In this document: piece after piece, positions 1-6,617 of the stretch | Numbering within the stretch: the stretch's first letter is position 1 | Layout: every line of letters begins with the position of its first letter | Source of the DNA: Prosthecobacter debontii | GTDB lineage: Bacteria > Verrucomicrobiota > Verrucomicrobiia > Verrucomicrobiales > Akkermansiaceae | Assembly (NCBI GenBank): GCA_945883455.1 | Contig: CAMCXJ010000062.1 | Coordinates: 1-11,430 of the forward strand | Direction: 5' to 3' | Length of the DNA stretch: 11,430 nucleotides | Position numbers and translations under genes: made by a program | The notes under the pieces: generated by a model | What the model was told of the DNA's origin: nothing | Databases searched by the model: none | Seen by the model: the letters and a program-made list of their open reading frames with translations, nothing else

Positions 1-2
1 GT

Positions 3-620
3 ATCTCCGGATTCGGTGGAACGCCGCAGGCATCCATTGAGGCGGCCAAAGGCTTCGGCGAAAAAGCTGCGCAGGAAGTTACCCAAGCCCTTGCTGAACC
101 ATTTTCCGTCCACACCGCCTACTCGGACGCCCGCGGCGATGGCCGGTACAAGCGCTTCTACGGTTTCGTCACCACTTCCAAGGGCGAGGATCTCGCGACA
201 CGCCTCGTCGGCCTCGGCCACGCCCGCGCCTTCGGGGTTTATCGGGAAACGCCCAGCGGAGACACTTCCAAGGAATACCGCGCGTCCCTTGAGGATCTCG
301 AACTCAAGGCCGCCAAAAAAGGCCTCGGCGCATGGGCCGCCACGGATTGGGAGCATCTGCCCGTGGAGAGGAAGGAGGAACGGGATGAAAACGCCGAGAT
401 CGAACTCGCCCAAGGAGATGGCGACCTCGCCGCAGGTGATAAAATCAACCCCAACAACGCCGCCCGAGACGATCTGATGAAACTCCCCGGCGTCGGCGAG
501 GTCATGGCGAAACGCATCATCGAAGCCCGCCCCTTTTCCAAACTGGAGGATCTCGACAAGGTGGACGGTATCGGGAAGCATATCCTCCTACGGCTGGCAC
601 CCTTCCTCATCTTCGAGTGA
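3..620 (+). CDS. Thermonuclease-like (SNase) domain protein with C-terminal helix-hairpin-helix, 5' end missing
   Basis: The reading frame is already open at the left edge, so the N-terminus lies outside the window; about 205 residues are visible. The first ~120 residues match the C-terminal half of a staphylococcal-nuclease fold: an A-x-x-F helix region, a strand with a D-G-R-Y-K-R-F-Y-G-F-V core like the D-x-Y-G-R segment of the family, then D-L-A-T-R-L-V-G-L-G-H-A-R and a trailing K-K-G-L-G-A-W. After a charged linker, the last ~60 residues form a ComEA-type helix-hairpin-helix (I-N-P-N-N-A, then L-P-G-V-G and V-D-G-I-G hairpins), a non-specific DNA-binding module. The expected role is nucleic-acid binding or cleavage, possibly outside the cytoplasm, but the N-terminal catalytic residues and any signal peptide are off-window, so activity cannot be judged. 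It ends 59 bp before lysC on the same strand with no terminator visible between them. Confidence 0.75.
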   Translation: MSGFGGTPQASIEAAKGFGEKAAQEVTQALAEPFSVHTAYSDARGDGRYKRFYGFVTTSKGEDLATRLVGLGHARAFGVYRETPSGDTSKEYRASLEDLELKAAKKGLGAWAATDWEHLPVERKEERDENAEIELAQGDGDLAAGDKINPNNAARDDLMKLPGVGEVMAKRIIEARPFSKLEDLDKVDGIGKHILLRLAPFLIFE

Positions 621-679
621 CCACATTTCCCGGTTGATGTTTTCCCAACCGCTCTCTTGAATCCGCTTCCTCCCAATCC

Positions 680-1906
680 ATGGCCCTCATTGTCCAGAAA
701 TACGGCGGAACCTCCGTCGGCTCCATCGACCGCATGCGCAACGTCGCCGCGCGGATGAAACGCACCCGCGATGAGGGCAACCAAGTCGTCGGCGTCGTTT
801 CCGCGATGTCGGGTGTCACCGACAAGCTCATCTCGATGGCGAAGGAACTCGGCGAGAATCCCTCCGAACGCGAACTCGATGTCCTGCTTGCCACCGGCGA
901 GCAGCAATCCATCGCGCTGGTCGCCATGGCTCTGCATGAAATCGGCGTGGAGGCCGCATCGATCACCGGACGGCAGGCGGGCATTTTCACCAGCGGCAGC
1001 CACACCCGCGGGCGCATCGCGAACATGGATCCCGCTCTGATGCGGAAATATCTGGACGAGGGGAAAACGCTCGTCGTCGCCGGTTTCCAGGGCATCACCC
1101 CGGCGGGGATGATCCACACCCTCGGCCGGGGCGGTTCCGATCTCACCGCCATCGCCGTTGCCGCCGCGCTGAAGGCCGATGTTTGCCAGATCCTCACCGA
1201 CGTGGACGGCGTCTATACCTGCGATCCCCGTGTGGTGAAAAACGCCCGCAAGCTTCCGGAAATTTCCTACGATGAAATGTTGGAAATGGCCTCATCCGGC
1301 TCCAAGGTCATGCAGTCGCGCTCCGTCGAGTTCGCCAAGAAATTCGGCGTGGTATTTGAAGTCCGCTCCTCCCTTAACGACAACCCAGGAACCCTCGTGC
1401 TAGAAGAACATCCCAACATGGAAAACGTCGTCATCCGCGGCATCTCGATCGAGCGCTCCCAGGCGCGCGTCACCATCTCCGGCATCCCGGACGAACCCGG
1501 CATGTCCGGGAAAATCCTCGGCGCGCTCGCCGATGCGGAGATCAACCTGGATATGATCGTCTCGAACATCTCCAGCGATGGCCGCTCCAGGCACTCCTTC
1601 ACCATGCACTCCACCGATCTCGGCAAAGCGCAGGCCGCGCTCAAGCCGGTGCTCGCGGAGCTTTCCCCGGACGCGCAGATCGAGACCGAGGCCGGCATCG
1701 CCAAGCTTTCCGCTGTCGGCATCGGCATGCGTTCCCATTCCGGCGTGGCCGCCACCATGTTTAAGACTCTCGGCGCGAAAGGCATCAACATCGGCATGAT
1801 CTCCACCTCCGAGATCAAGATCGCCGTCACTGTGGATGAGATCCATATTGAGGACGCCGCCCGCGCCGTACACAACGCCTTCGAACTGGACAAGCAGCCG
1901 GCCTAG
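680..1906 (+). CDS. lysC: Aspartate kinase
   Basis: Phosphorylates L-aspartate to aspartyl-4-phosphate, the first step toward lysine, threonine, methionine and diaminopimelate, in the cytoplasm. The 408-residue length is normal for a monofunctional aspartokinase. Visible signatures are the N-terminal K-Y-G-G-T-S (7-12), T-G-E (72-74), G-F-Q-G (125-128), the phosphate-binding G-R-G-G-S-D (149-154) and T-D-V-D-G-V-Y-T (173-180). Two ACT domains follow at about 260-325 and 342-404, the second with a G-I-N-I-G-M-I-S-T-S-E-I-K-I core; these normally mediate feedback inhibition by lysine and/or threonine. The ATG at 680 gives the canonical start just before K-Y-G-G-T-S. No Shine-Dalgarno is visible upstream. 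There is no homoserine dehydrogenase fusion. Its 3' end faces the convergent gene at 1959-2861, 52 bp away. Which amino acid inhibits it cannot be read from sequence alone. Confidence 0.97.
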   Translation: MALIVQKYGGTSVGSIDRMRNVAARMKRTRDEGNQVVGVVSAMSGVTDKLISMAKELGENPSERELDVLLATGEQQSIALVAMALHEIGVEAASITGRQAGIFTSGSHTRGRIANMDPALMRKYLDEGKTLVVAGFQGITPAGMIHTLGRGGSDLTAIAVAAALKADVCQILTDVDGVYTCDPRVVKNARKLPEISYDEMLEMASSGSKVMQSRSVEFAKKFGVVFEVRSSLNDNPGTLVLEEHPNMENVVIRGISIERSQARVTISGIPDEPGMSGKILGALADAEINLDMIVSNISSDGRSRHSFTMHSTDLGKAQAALKPVLAELSPDAQIETEAGIAKLSAVGIGMRSHSGVAATMFKTLGAKGINIGMISTSEIKIAVTVDEIHIEDAARAVHNAFELDKQPA

Positions 1907-1958
1907 TTTTCAGCGAGAACCATGGTCGGATTTCTGAATCCAGACACATCGGCCGGAA

Positions 1959-2861
1959 TCAAAGCTCGCCGAGCGGCTTCTTGAGGTATTGCTCGTCGCG
2001 GAGCTTGCGGAGATACTCCAGATATTTTCGCTGTTCCTCAATGCTTTGGCCGTCCTTGGGTATCCCGCCCCGGGAAGGCACGACAGGATTCTGCTTCGTA
2101 GTGGCATTCCCGTATTTTTTCCAAGGCCCGTAGGGAACCTGGCTGTCTTCCACAAACCGCCAGTGGAGTTTGGTGCCGGAGGCAGCTCCGAGGTAATCCC
2201 GGATGGAGGGGGAAAGGTCGATACCTGCGGAACCATTCTGCGTGGCCATGGGGGGCTTGTTTCCGAAAACATACTGCCAGTCATCGGTGACCCACGGCCC
2301 ACAATCCTCCCACTGGGCGTAGCAGCTGCGCTTGTTGTAGAAGATCTGCACCCAGCGCCCCTTGAGCACGGTCTGCCCCGGCGAGGGAGCCATGCGTTTG
2401 AACCATGGGATCACGCGTGAGGCCTCCGGCTTGTGGGATCGCCAGCTCAGCACGTCGTTGTAGGGAAGCGCGATGTAAAAGGGGTTGAGCTTGGGCACGA
2501 AATTTTTCGGGCGGAACTCGCCAGTGGCATGGTTGGCGATGCGGTTGGCGGGGTTGGGATCATCGTAGCCGCCGAAATTGGCGGCCCATTCGGTATCCCA
2601 GGACGACTTGCAGTTCGGCGTGGGGTTGCGCTCCGTCGGTTGTTCACCGCACCAGAAGATGGTGGCGGTGATGTACGTTTTCCAAGGGTAGATGACGCGG
2701 GAGGCTGGCGCGACCGATTTGACGGGAGCTACGGGGCGGGCTCCGGTGGGGATCACCACGCGCGGTGCGCCCGACTGCTGACCCTGTCCTACGGCTATCA
2801 CCGGCATTGCGAGAAGCATAGAGGGGATAGTAAGGACGGCGGTCTGTAAAAATCCGGGCAT
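1959..2861 (-). CDS. Secreted protein with probable RlpA-like double-psi beta-barrel domain
   Basis: 300 residues starting with a hydrophobic signal-like segment (residues 6-25), then a Pro/Val/Ala-rich linker to about residue 55, so it is probably exported. The central part (about 60-236) has features recalling RlpA/expansin-type barrels: T-A-T-I-F-W-C-G near residue 66, A-L-P-Y-N-D at 131-136, D-C-G-P-W at 186-190 where RlpA proteins have D-R-G-P-F, and a G-I-D-L-S-P-S-I-R-D-Y-L-G stretch at 213-225 resembling the family's R-x-I-D-L-S-x-A-A-x-x-L-G. The tail is charged and probably helical. Four cysteines (71, 84, 180, 187) could form disulfides after export. RlpA proteins act on or bind peptidoglycan, but the catalytic Asp/His pair cannot be assigned here, so a lytic role is only a guess. 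It converges on lysC and is separated from tRNA-Tyr by the 365-bp interval described below. No Shine-Dalgarno is evident; the ATG at 2861 puts the signal segment at the N-terminus. The gene is well supported, the fold moderately. Confidence 0.72.
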   Translation of the reverse strand: MPGFLQTAVLTIPSMLLAMPVIAVGQGQQSGAPRVVIPTGARPVAPVKSVAPASRVIYPWKTYITATIFWCGEQPTERNPTPNCKSSWDTEWAANFGGYDDPNPANRIANHATGEFRPKNFVPKLNPFYIALPYNDVLSWRSHKPEASRVIPWFKRMAPSPGQTVLKGRWVQIFYNKRSCYAQWEDCGPWVTDDWQYVFGNKPPMATQNGSAGIDLSPSIRDYLGAASGTKLHWRFVEDSQVPYGPWKKYGNATTKQNPVVPSRGGIPKDGQSIEEQRKYLEYLRKLRDEQYLKKPLGEL

Positions 2862-2890
2862 CAGGGCGGGCCAGAGGTTTGTTTAACGCA

Positions 2891-3108
2891 TCATCTAGCA
2901 TACGACAGCAACTGCCTCAAGGCAAAGTGCTCGGTGCGCTTCAATAAAGCACCTTCAAACTTCCACACATAGACCTCTTGCACTCCACAAAACTCCAACC
3001 TCAACAGCTCAGCTTCCCCTCATCCTTCTCAACCATCTTTCCTTCTTTCGGTAATTTCTCCAACACCTCCGCGAACACCACGTTCACAAGCGCCTCTACC
3101 TCACTCAG
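2891..3108 (-). pseudogene. Possible frameshifted gene remnant between tRNA-Tyr and the secreted protein
   Basis: Two short stop-bounded frames on the minus strand read like one protein broken by a frameshift. The upstream piece (3001-3108) has an acidic, helix-like composition with L-P-K-E-G-K-M-V-E-K-D-E-G near its end. The downstream piece (2891-3019, a different frame) continues with L-L-R-L-E-F-C-G-V-Q-E-V-Y-V-W-K-F-E-G and ends at a stop at 2891-2893. Joining them near 3012-3024 with a one-base change would give about 70 residues with no internal stop. The minus strand is purine-rich, as coding strands often are, and the region looks less GC-rich than its neighbours. There is no plausible start codon with a ribosome binding site, and I do not recognise the family. 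It could equally be ordinary non-coding DNA with chance open stretches. I see nothing else in the 2862-3181 gap. Confidence 0.28.
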
Positions 3109-3181
3109 CTATCCTCGAAAAAACTTGCAAACTCCCGTCTTATTCGGACGCAATACGGGCACAAAGACTTTTTTCTAAGAG

Positions 3182-3204
3182 AAAAAAAAGAGCCTTTCGG
3201 CTCT
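3182..3204 (-). terminator. Rho-independent terminator of tRNA-Tyr
   Basis: Read on the minus strand, a 6-bp stem AGAGCC/GGCTCT closes a GAAA tetraloop and runs directly into eight T residues. It lies about 22 bp downstream of the tRNA CCA end and is a textbook intrinsic terminator for that transcript. Confidence 0.9.
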
Positions 3205-3226
3205 CTTTCCCTTTTAGAATAAAGGA

Positions 3227-3311
3227 TGGTGGGCAGGGCTGGATTCGAACCAGCGTACTCAATGAGAGCAGATTTACAGTCTGCCGCCTTTAACCACTCG
3301 GCCACCTACCC
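3227..3311 (-). tRNA. tRNA-Tyr (anticodon GUA), CCA encoded
   Basis: Class II tRNA read on the minus strand. The acceptor stem GGGTAGG (from 3311) pairs with CCTGCCC with one G-U wobble, followed by discriminator A and an encoded CCA (3229-3227). The D arm is GCC-GAGTGGTTAAA-GGC. The anticodon stem-loop GCAGA-CTGTAAA-TCTGC carries GTA, specifying tyrosine. A long variable arm precedes the T arm GCTGG-TTCGAAT-CCAGC, as bacterial tRNA-Tyr requires. A TTGTCA sequence (minus strand, 3363-3358) about 50 bp upstream could be a -35 element, but no convincing -10 box accompanies it. The gene stands alone and ends at the intrinsic terminator at 3182-3204. Confidence 0.96.
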
Positions 3312-3461
3312 GGTGCCGCTTGCGCGGGGCGGGATGTTTGGTTTCGTGACGGGGGGCTGACAAGCAAAAAGAGGGCGCGACGGAGTTTTTTCAAAACCGC
3401 ATGAACCGTTCGGAAAGAATCTGCTTCGCATCCATTTGGATTCCCGTTTTCATAACGCCTG

Positions 3462-5258
3462 ATGCAAACCCTTCTCATCGCCGTCGGCTCGCTGGTCGCC
3501 TATCTCATCGCTTACCACACATACGGACGCTGGCTGTCGCGTAAAATTTTCGGGCTCAATCCGGCGAACAAAGCCCCGTCAATCGAGTTCGAGGACGGCG
3601 ACGATTTTGTCCCGACCTCGAAAGGCGTGGTCTTCGGTCATCATTTCACGTCCATCGCGGGAACGGGTCCTATCGTCGGCCCGGCGCTGGCGGTGATCTG
3701 GGGCTGGGTTCCGGCGCTGATTTGGGTGCTGTTCGGATCGATCTTCATCGGGGCGGTGCATGACTTCGGATCGCTGGTTGTCTCGATGAGGAACAAAGGA
3801 CAGACGGTCGGCGACATCTCCGGGCGTGTGCTCGCGCCGCGCACCCGCATCCTTTTCCTCTCCATCCTTTTCATGGCGCTGACGATCGTGCTGGCGATCT
3901 TCGGGCTGGTGATTGCGAACGTGTTCCGGATGTTCCCTTCGTCCATTTTCCCATGTGTCGTGCAGACACCCATCGCCGCGGCGATCGGTTTCTGGCTCCA
4001 TAAGAAAGGTAAGAGTCTGCTGGTGCCTTCCATCGTGGCGCTTGGCGTCATGTATCTGAGCGTGGCATTCGGCGACTGGGGTTTTCTGCATTCCTTCAAC
4101 GCCGCCCTCGCCGCCTGGCCGGTCATCGCGTGGGTCATCCTCCTGCTCGTCTATTCCTACATCGCCTCGGTGCTGCCGGTGTGGACGCTGCTCCAGCCGC
4201 GGGATTATATCAACTCTCTCCAGCTTCTCTCGGCGCTCGGGCTGGTGGTGGTGGGGCTGATTGTGGCGGGGCTGTTCGGATTCGGCAGCGGGCCGGAGAA
4301 ACAGGCGCTGGAGATTGTCGCCCCTGCCGTCCGTATGGGGGCTGAAGCTCCCGCCGGTGCGCCATGGATTTTCCCTTTCCTCTTCGTGACGATCGCGTGC
4401 GGAGCCGTCTCGGGATTCCATTGCCTCGTTTCCTCCGGCACGTCCTCGAAGCAGCTGAAATGCGAAACCGACGCACAGTTCGTGGGCTACGGATCGATGC
4501 TGACCGAGGGATTCCTTGCGGTGCTGGTGATCCTGGCCTGCGTGGCGGGCATCGGGCTAGGCGTGCCGGATGCCACCGGAAAAACGCTCACGGGTGAGGC
4601 CGCCTACATCGCCAGTTACTCCGAGTGGGGCACTGCCAGTAAAGGCGCGATCTCGGCGTTCGTTTCCGGATCGGGAAATTTCATCCAGGCATTGGGAGTG
4701 GGTGCCGCGTTCGCGACCGCGCTGATGGGGGTCTTCGTTGCCTCGTTCGCGGCCACGACGATGGATTCCGCCTGCCGCTTGCAGCGTTATGTGACGCAGG
4801 AACTAGGAGCCGCCATCCACTTCAAGCCGCTGATGAACAAGCACATCGCCACGATCTTCGCGATCACCCTCGCGGGCTTGATCGCCGGAATGCCTGCCGC
4901 GGGCGCGGACTACTCGGTCGAGAATCTCGGCAAGGGCGGCCTCGTCCTCTGGCCCCTTTTCGGCGCGACGAACCAGCTCCTCGGTGGTCTGGCATTTCTT
5001 GTGATCCTGTTTTGGATGTGGCGTAGAAATATGCCCATCTGGTTCGTGGCGATCCCCGCCGTGTTCATGCTCATCCTGCCCGCCGTTGCCATGGTCTCGC
5101 AGCTTTTCGTGGGGGACGCGGCCTGGCTCACGGGGAAAAATCCGAACTACCTCCTAGCTACGATAGGCATAGTAACTCTCGCGCTGGAGGCGTGGATCCT
5201 CGTGGAAGCGGCGAAGGCATGGCCGAAGGCGAAAGGCGTGCTGGAAGAGGCGGCCTGA
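3462..5258 (+). CDS. cstA: CstA-family carbon starvation protein (inner-membrane peptide/pyruvate carrier)
   Basis: A 598-residue, very hydrophobic polytopic membrane protein. CstA-family hallmarks are F-G-H-H-F-T-S-I-A-G-T-G-P-I-V-G-P-A at 58-75, H-D-F-G-S at 100-104, a C-G-A-V-S-G-F-H region with S-S-G-T-S-S-K-Q at 313-331, F-A-A-T-T-M-D-S-A-C-R-L-Q-R-Y at 429-443 and F-G-A-T-N-Q-L-L-G-G-L-A at 500-511. E. coli CstA and BtsT are linked to peptide and pyruvate uptake under starvation; the substrate here cannot be read from sequence. It is shorter than the ~700-residue E. coli proteins and close to the shorter family members. The ATG at 3462 gives a first membrane helix beginning immediately. 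There is no Shine-Dalgarno, and I saw no clear promoter in 3312-3461. Its TGA is directly followed by the reverse-strand stop of the convergent TPR gene. No LytS/LytTR-type regulator is adjacent. Confidence 0.93.
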   Translation: MQTLLIAVGSLVAYLIAYHTYGRWLSRKIFGLNPANKAPSIEFEDGDDFVPTSKGVVFGHHFTSIAGTGPIVGPALAVIWGWVPALIWVLFGSIFIGAVHDFGSLVVSMRNKGQTVGDISGRVLAPRTRILFLSILFMALTIVLAIFGLVIANVFRMFPSSIFPCVVQTPIAAAIGFWLHKKGKSLLVPSIVALGVMYLSVAFGDWGFLHSFNAALAAWPVIAWVILLLVYSYIASVLPVWTLLQPRDYINSLQLLSALGLVVVGLIVAGLFGFGSGPEKQALEIVAPAVRMGAEAPAGAPWIFPFLFVTIACGAVSGFHCLVSSGTSSKQLKCETDAQFVGYGSMLTEGFLAVLVILACVAGIGLGVPDATGKTLTGEAAYIASYSEWGTASKGAISAFVSGSGNFIQALGVGAAFATALMGVFVASFAATTMDSACRLQRYVTQELGAAIHFKPLMNKHIATIFAITLAGLIAGMPAAGADYSVENLGKGGLVLWPLFGATNQLLGGLAFLVILFWMWRRNMPIWFVAIPAVFMLILPAVAMVSQLFVGDAAWLTGKNPNYLLATIGIVTLALEAWILVEAAKAWPKAKGVLEEAA

Positions 5259-6590
5259 TTATTGCTCCATCGCCTCGGCGCGGGAGATGAGGGCGCGGGC
5301 GGCGTCGAGGTTGCGTTTTTCGGAAATCCAAATGTCCGCCAAGGCGCGCATCGCGGCGGCGGTTTCCTTTTTCGATTCCTTGGGAAAAGAGCGGATCGCG
5401 TTGCGCAGGCGTTCCTCGGCGGCTTTCACCTGGCCTTGTGCGAGGAGTTCCTTCGCGGACTCCAGCAGGAAAGCCGGATCCATGTCGGCGGGATTTTCCA
5501 GCATCGCCTCGGCCTCGCGAAAAAGCCGTGTAGAGGAATCCTTCGTCTCGGGATCGCGAGAAGTAGCGATGGCGAGTTTCATCATCAGCTTGGCGTCGTC
5601 GTCGTGGCGGAAGACGGCTTTTTCAAGAAGGATGCGGGCGGCGCGGAACTCGCCGGCGGCGGTGAGTTCGTCGGAGAGTTCTAGGAATTCCTCGGCAGTT
5701 CCACCGCGTATCCCGAGTAACTCCGCCGCGTGGCTGCGAGCCTCCGTGAGCTGACCTTTTTGGCGGAAATGCTTTGCCAAGGATTCATGCGCCAAGGCTT
5801 TCTTCGGGTGCACCTCCAGCACCTCGTACAGGACCTTCACCGCCTCCTCGTCCTGCTTGCCGGAGAAAAGCAAAATCCCCAACCGGATCTTGAGATCGAG
5901 CGATGAAGGCCGCGCCTCCACATGTTTCCGGAGGATGCCGATCGCCTTGCCCAATCTGTCCGTGTGGCGGAAATGGTCGCTCGCCGCCCGCGCGATTCCC
6001 GACCACTCGGGATGCGTTTCCAGCGCCTTAGAGAAACACGCATCGATCCGCCCCGCCGCCGCCTCATCGCGGCTGTCGTAGAGGCTCTTGGTGGTTGCAA
6101 TGTAATAGTTCACAGCCTGTTCGGAATCGGTGACCATCATCTCTAACAACTCCTTCGCACGGTCATCATCGCCGCGTTCACGTGCGACACGGAGAAGCCG
6201 CTCGAGAGCCATGTAGGCTCCCGGCATCGTTTCATGGACTTTCCCGTAGAGCTCCTCACGTTTCCTCTGCGCAAGCGTATCCCCCTTCCCCACCTCCCCG
6301 AGGAAATCGCCATATTCGATAGCGATGAAAGGCTCATTGGGGCGCGCCGCTATCACCCGCTCGTAGGGTTCCAAAGCGGCGGCGCGGTCGCCTTCCTCCA
6401 TGCGCGATTCAGCGATGATCCTTACCAGCGGCATCGCTAGCGGATCGGCTTCGTAGGCATTCACGAAAAAAGCGGCGGCCGCCTCCGCATCGTCGCGTTC
6501 GCGTTCCAATGCACCGTATGAAAAGTCCAGCAGTCCACCGCCGTATGTTACGGTCAACATCAGCAGGTAAGGCACCCACGCTTTGCGCAT
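5259..6590 (-). CDS. Tetratricopeptide-repeat protein, probably exported or membrane-anchored
   Basis: 443 residues. The N-terminus (residues 4-25) is hydrophobic after M-R-K, consistent with a signal or anchor, so the repeats probably lie in the periplasm. The rest is helical with TPR-like spacing. The clearest repeats are around 54-84, 120-150, 196-230, 231-263, 265-295 and 370-404, with the typical A-x-x-x-Y/L...P pattern (for example E-P-Y-E-R-V-I-A-A-R-P and V-K-V-L-Y-E-V-L-E-V-H-P). TPR arrays bind other proteins; no catalytic domain is present, so no specific function is assigned. The ATG at 6590 has a weak AAGG 3 bases upstream. Its stop abuts the stop of cstA with no spacer, and its start is only 27 bp from the divergent heparinase-like gene, so the two may share a regulatory region inside each other's coding ends. 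Confidence 0.85.
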   Translation of the reverse strand: MRKAWVPYLLMLTVTYGGGLLDFSYGALERERDDAEAAAAFFVNAYEADPLAMPLVRIIAESRMEEGDRAAALEPYERVIAARPNEPFIAIEYGDFLGEVGKGDTLAQRKREELYGKVHETMPGAYMALERLLRVARERGDDDRAKELLEMMVTDSEQAVNYYIATTKSLYDSRDEAAAGRIDACFSKALETHPEWSGIARAASDHFRHTDRLGKAIGILRKHVEARPSSLDLKIRLGILLFSGKQDEEAVKVLYEVLEVHPKKALAHESLAKHFRQKGQLTEARSHAAELLGIRGGTAEEFLELSDELTAAGEFRAARILLEKAVFRHDDDAKLMMKLAIATSRDPETKDSSTRLFREAEAMLENPADMDPAFLLESAKELLAQGQVKAAEERLRNAIRSFPKESKKETAAAMRALADIWISEKRNLDAARALISRAEAMEQ

Positions 6591-6617
6591 GAGCCTTACT
6601 ACACAGCGATTTCCACG

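Noticed and set aside
239..1117. 292-residue minus-strand open frame opposite lysC and the nuclease gene
   Set aside because: It spans two real genes on the other strand, has no family features and its composition matches an antisense shadow.
1928..1941. Hairpin GGATT-TCTG-AATCC between lysC and the convergent gene
   Set aside because: Only 5 bp, AT-containing and with no T-run on either side, so it is not supported as a terminator.
2978..3178. 66-residue plus-strand open frame rich in Ser, Thr and Phe
   Set aside because: Low-complexity product of a pyrimidine-rich strand, no ribosome binding site, and it ends at the edge of the tRNA terminator.
3105..3305. 66-residue minus-strand open frame across the tRNA
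   Set aside because: It is a translation of tRNA-Tyr and its terminator; the start of the peptide is the familiar artefact of class II tRNA genes.
3579..4421. 280-residue minus-strand open frame within cstA
   Set aside because: Extreme Arg/Asp/Glu/His composition, typical of an antisense shadow of a GC-rich membrane-protein gene.
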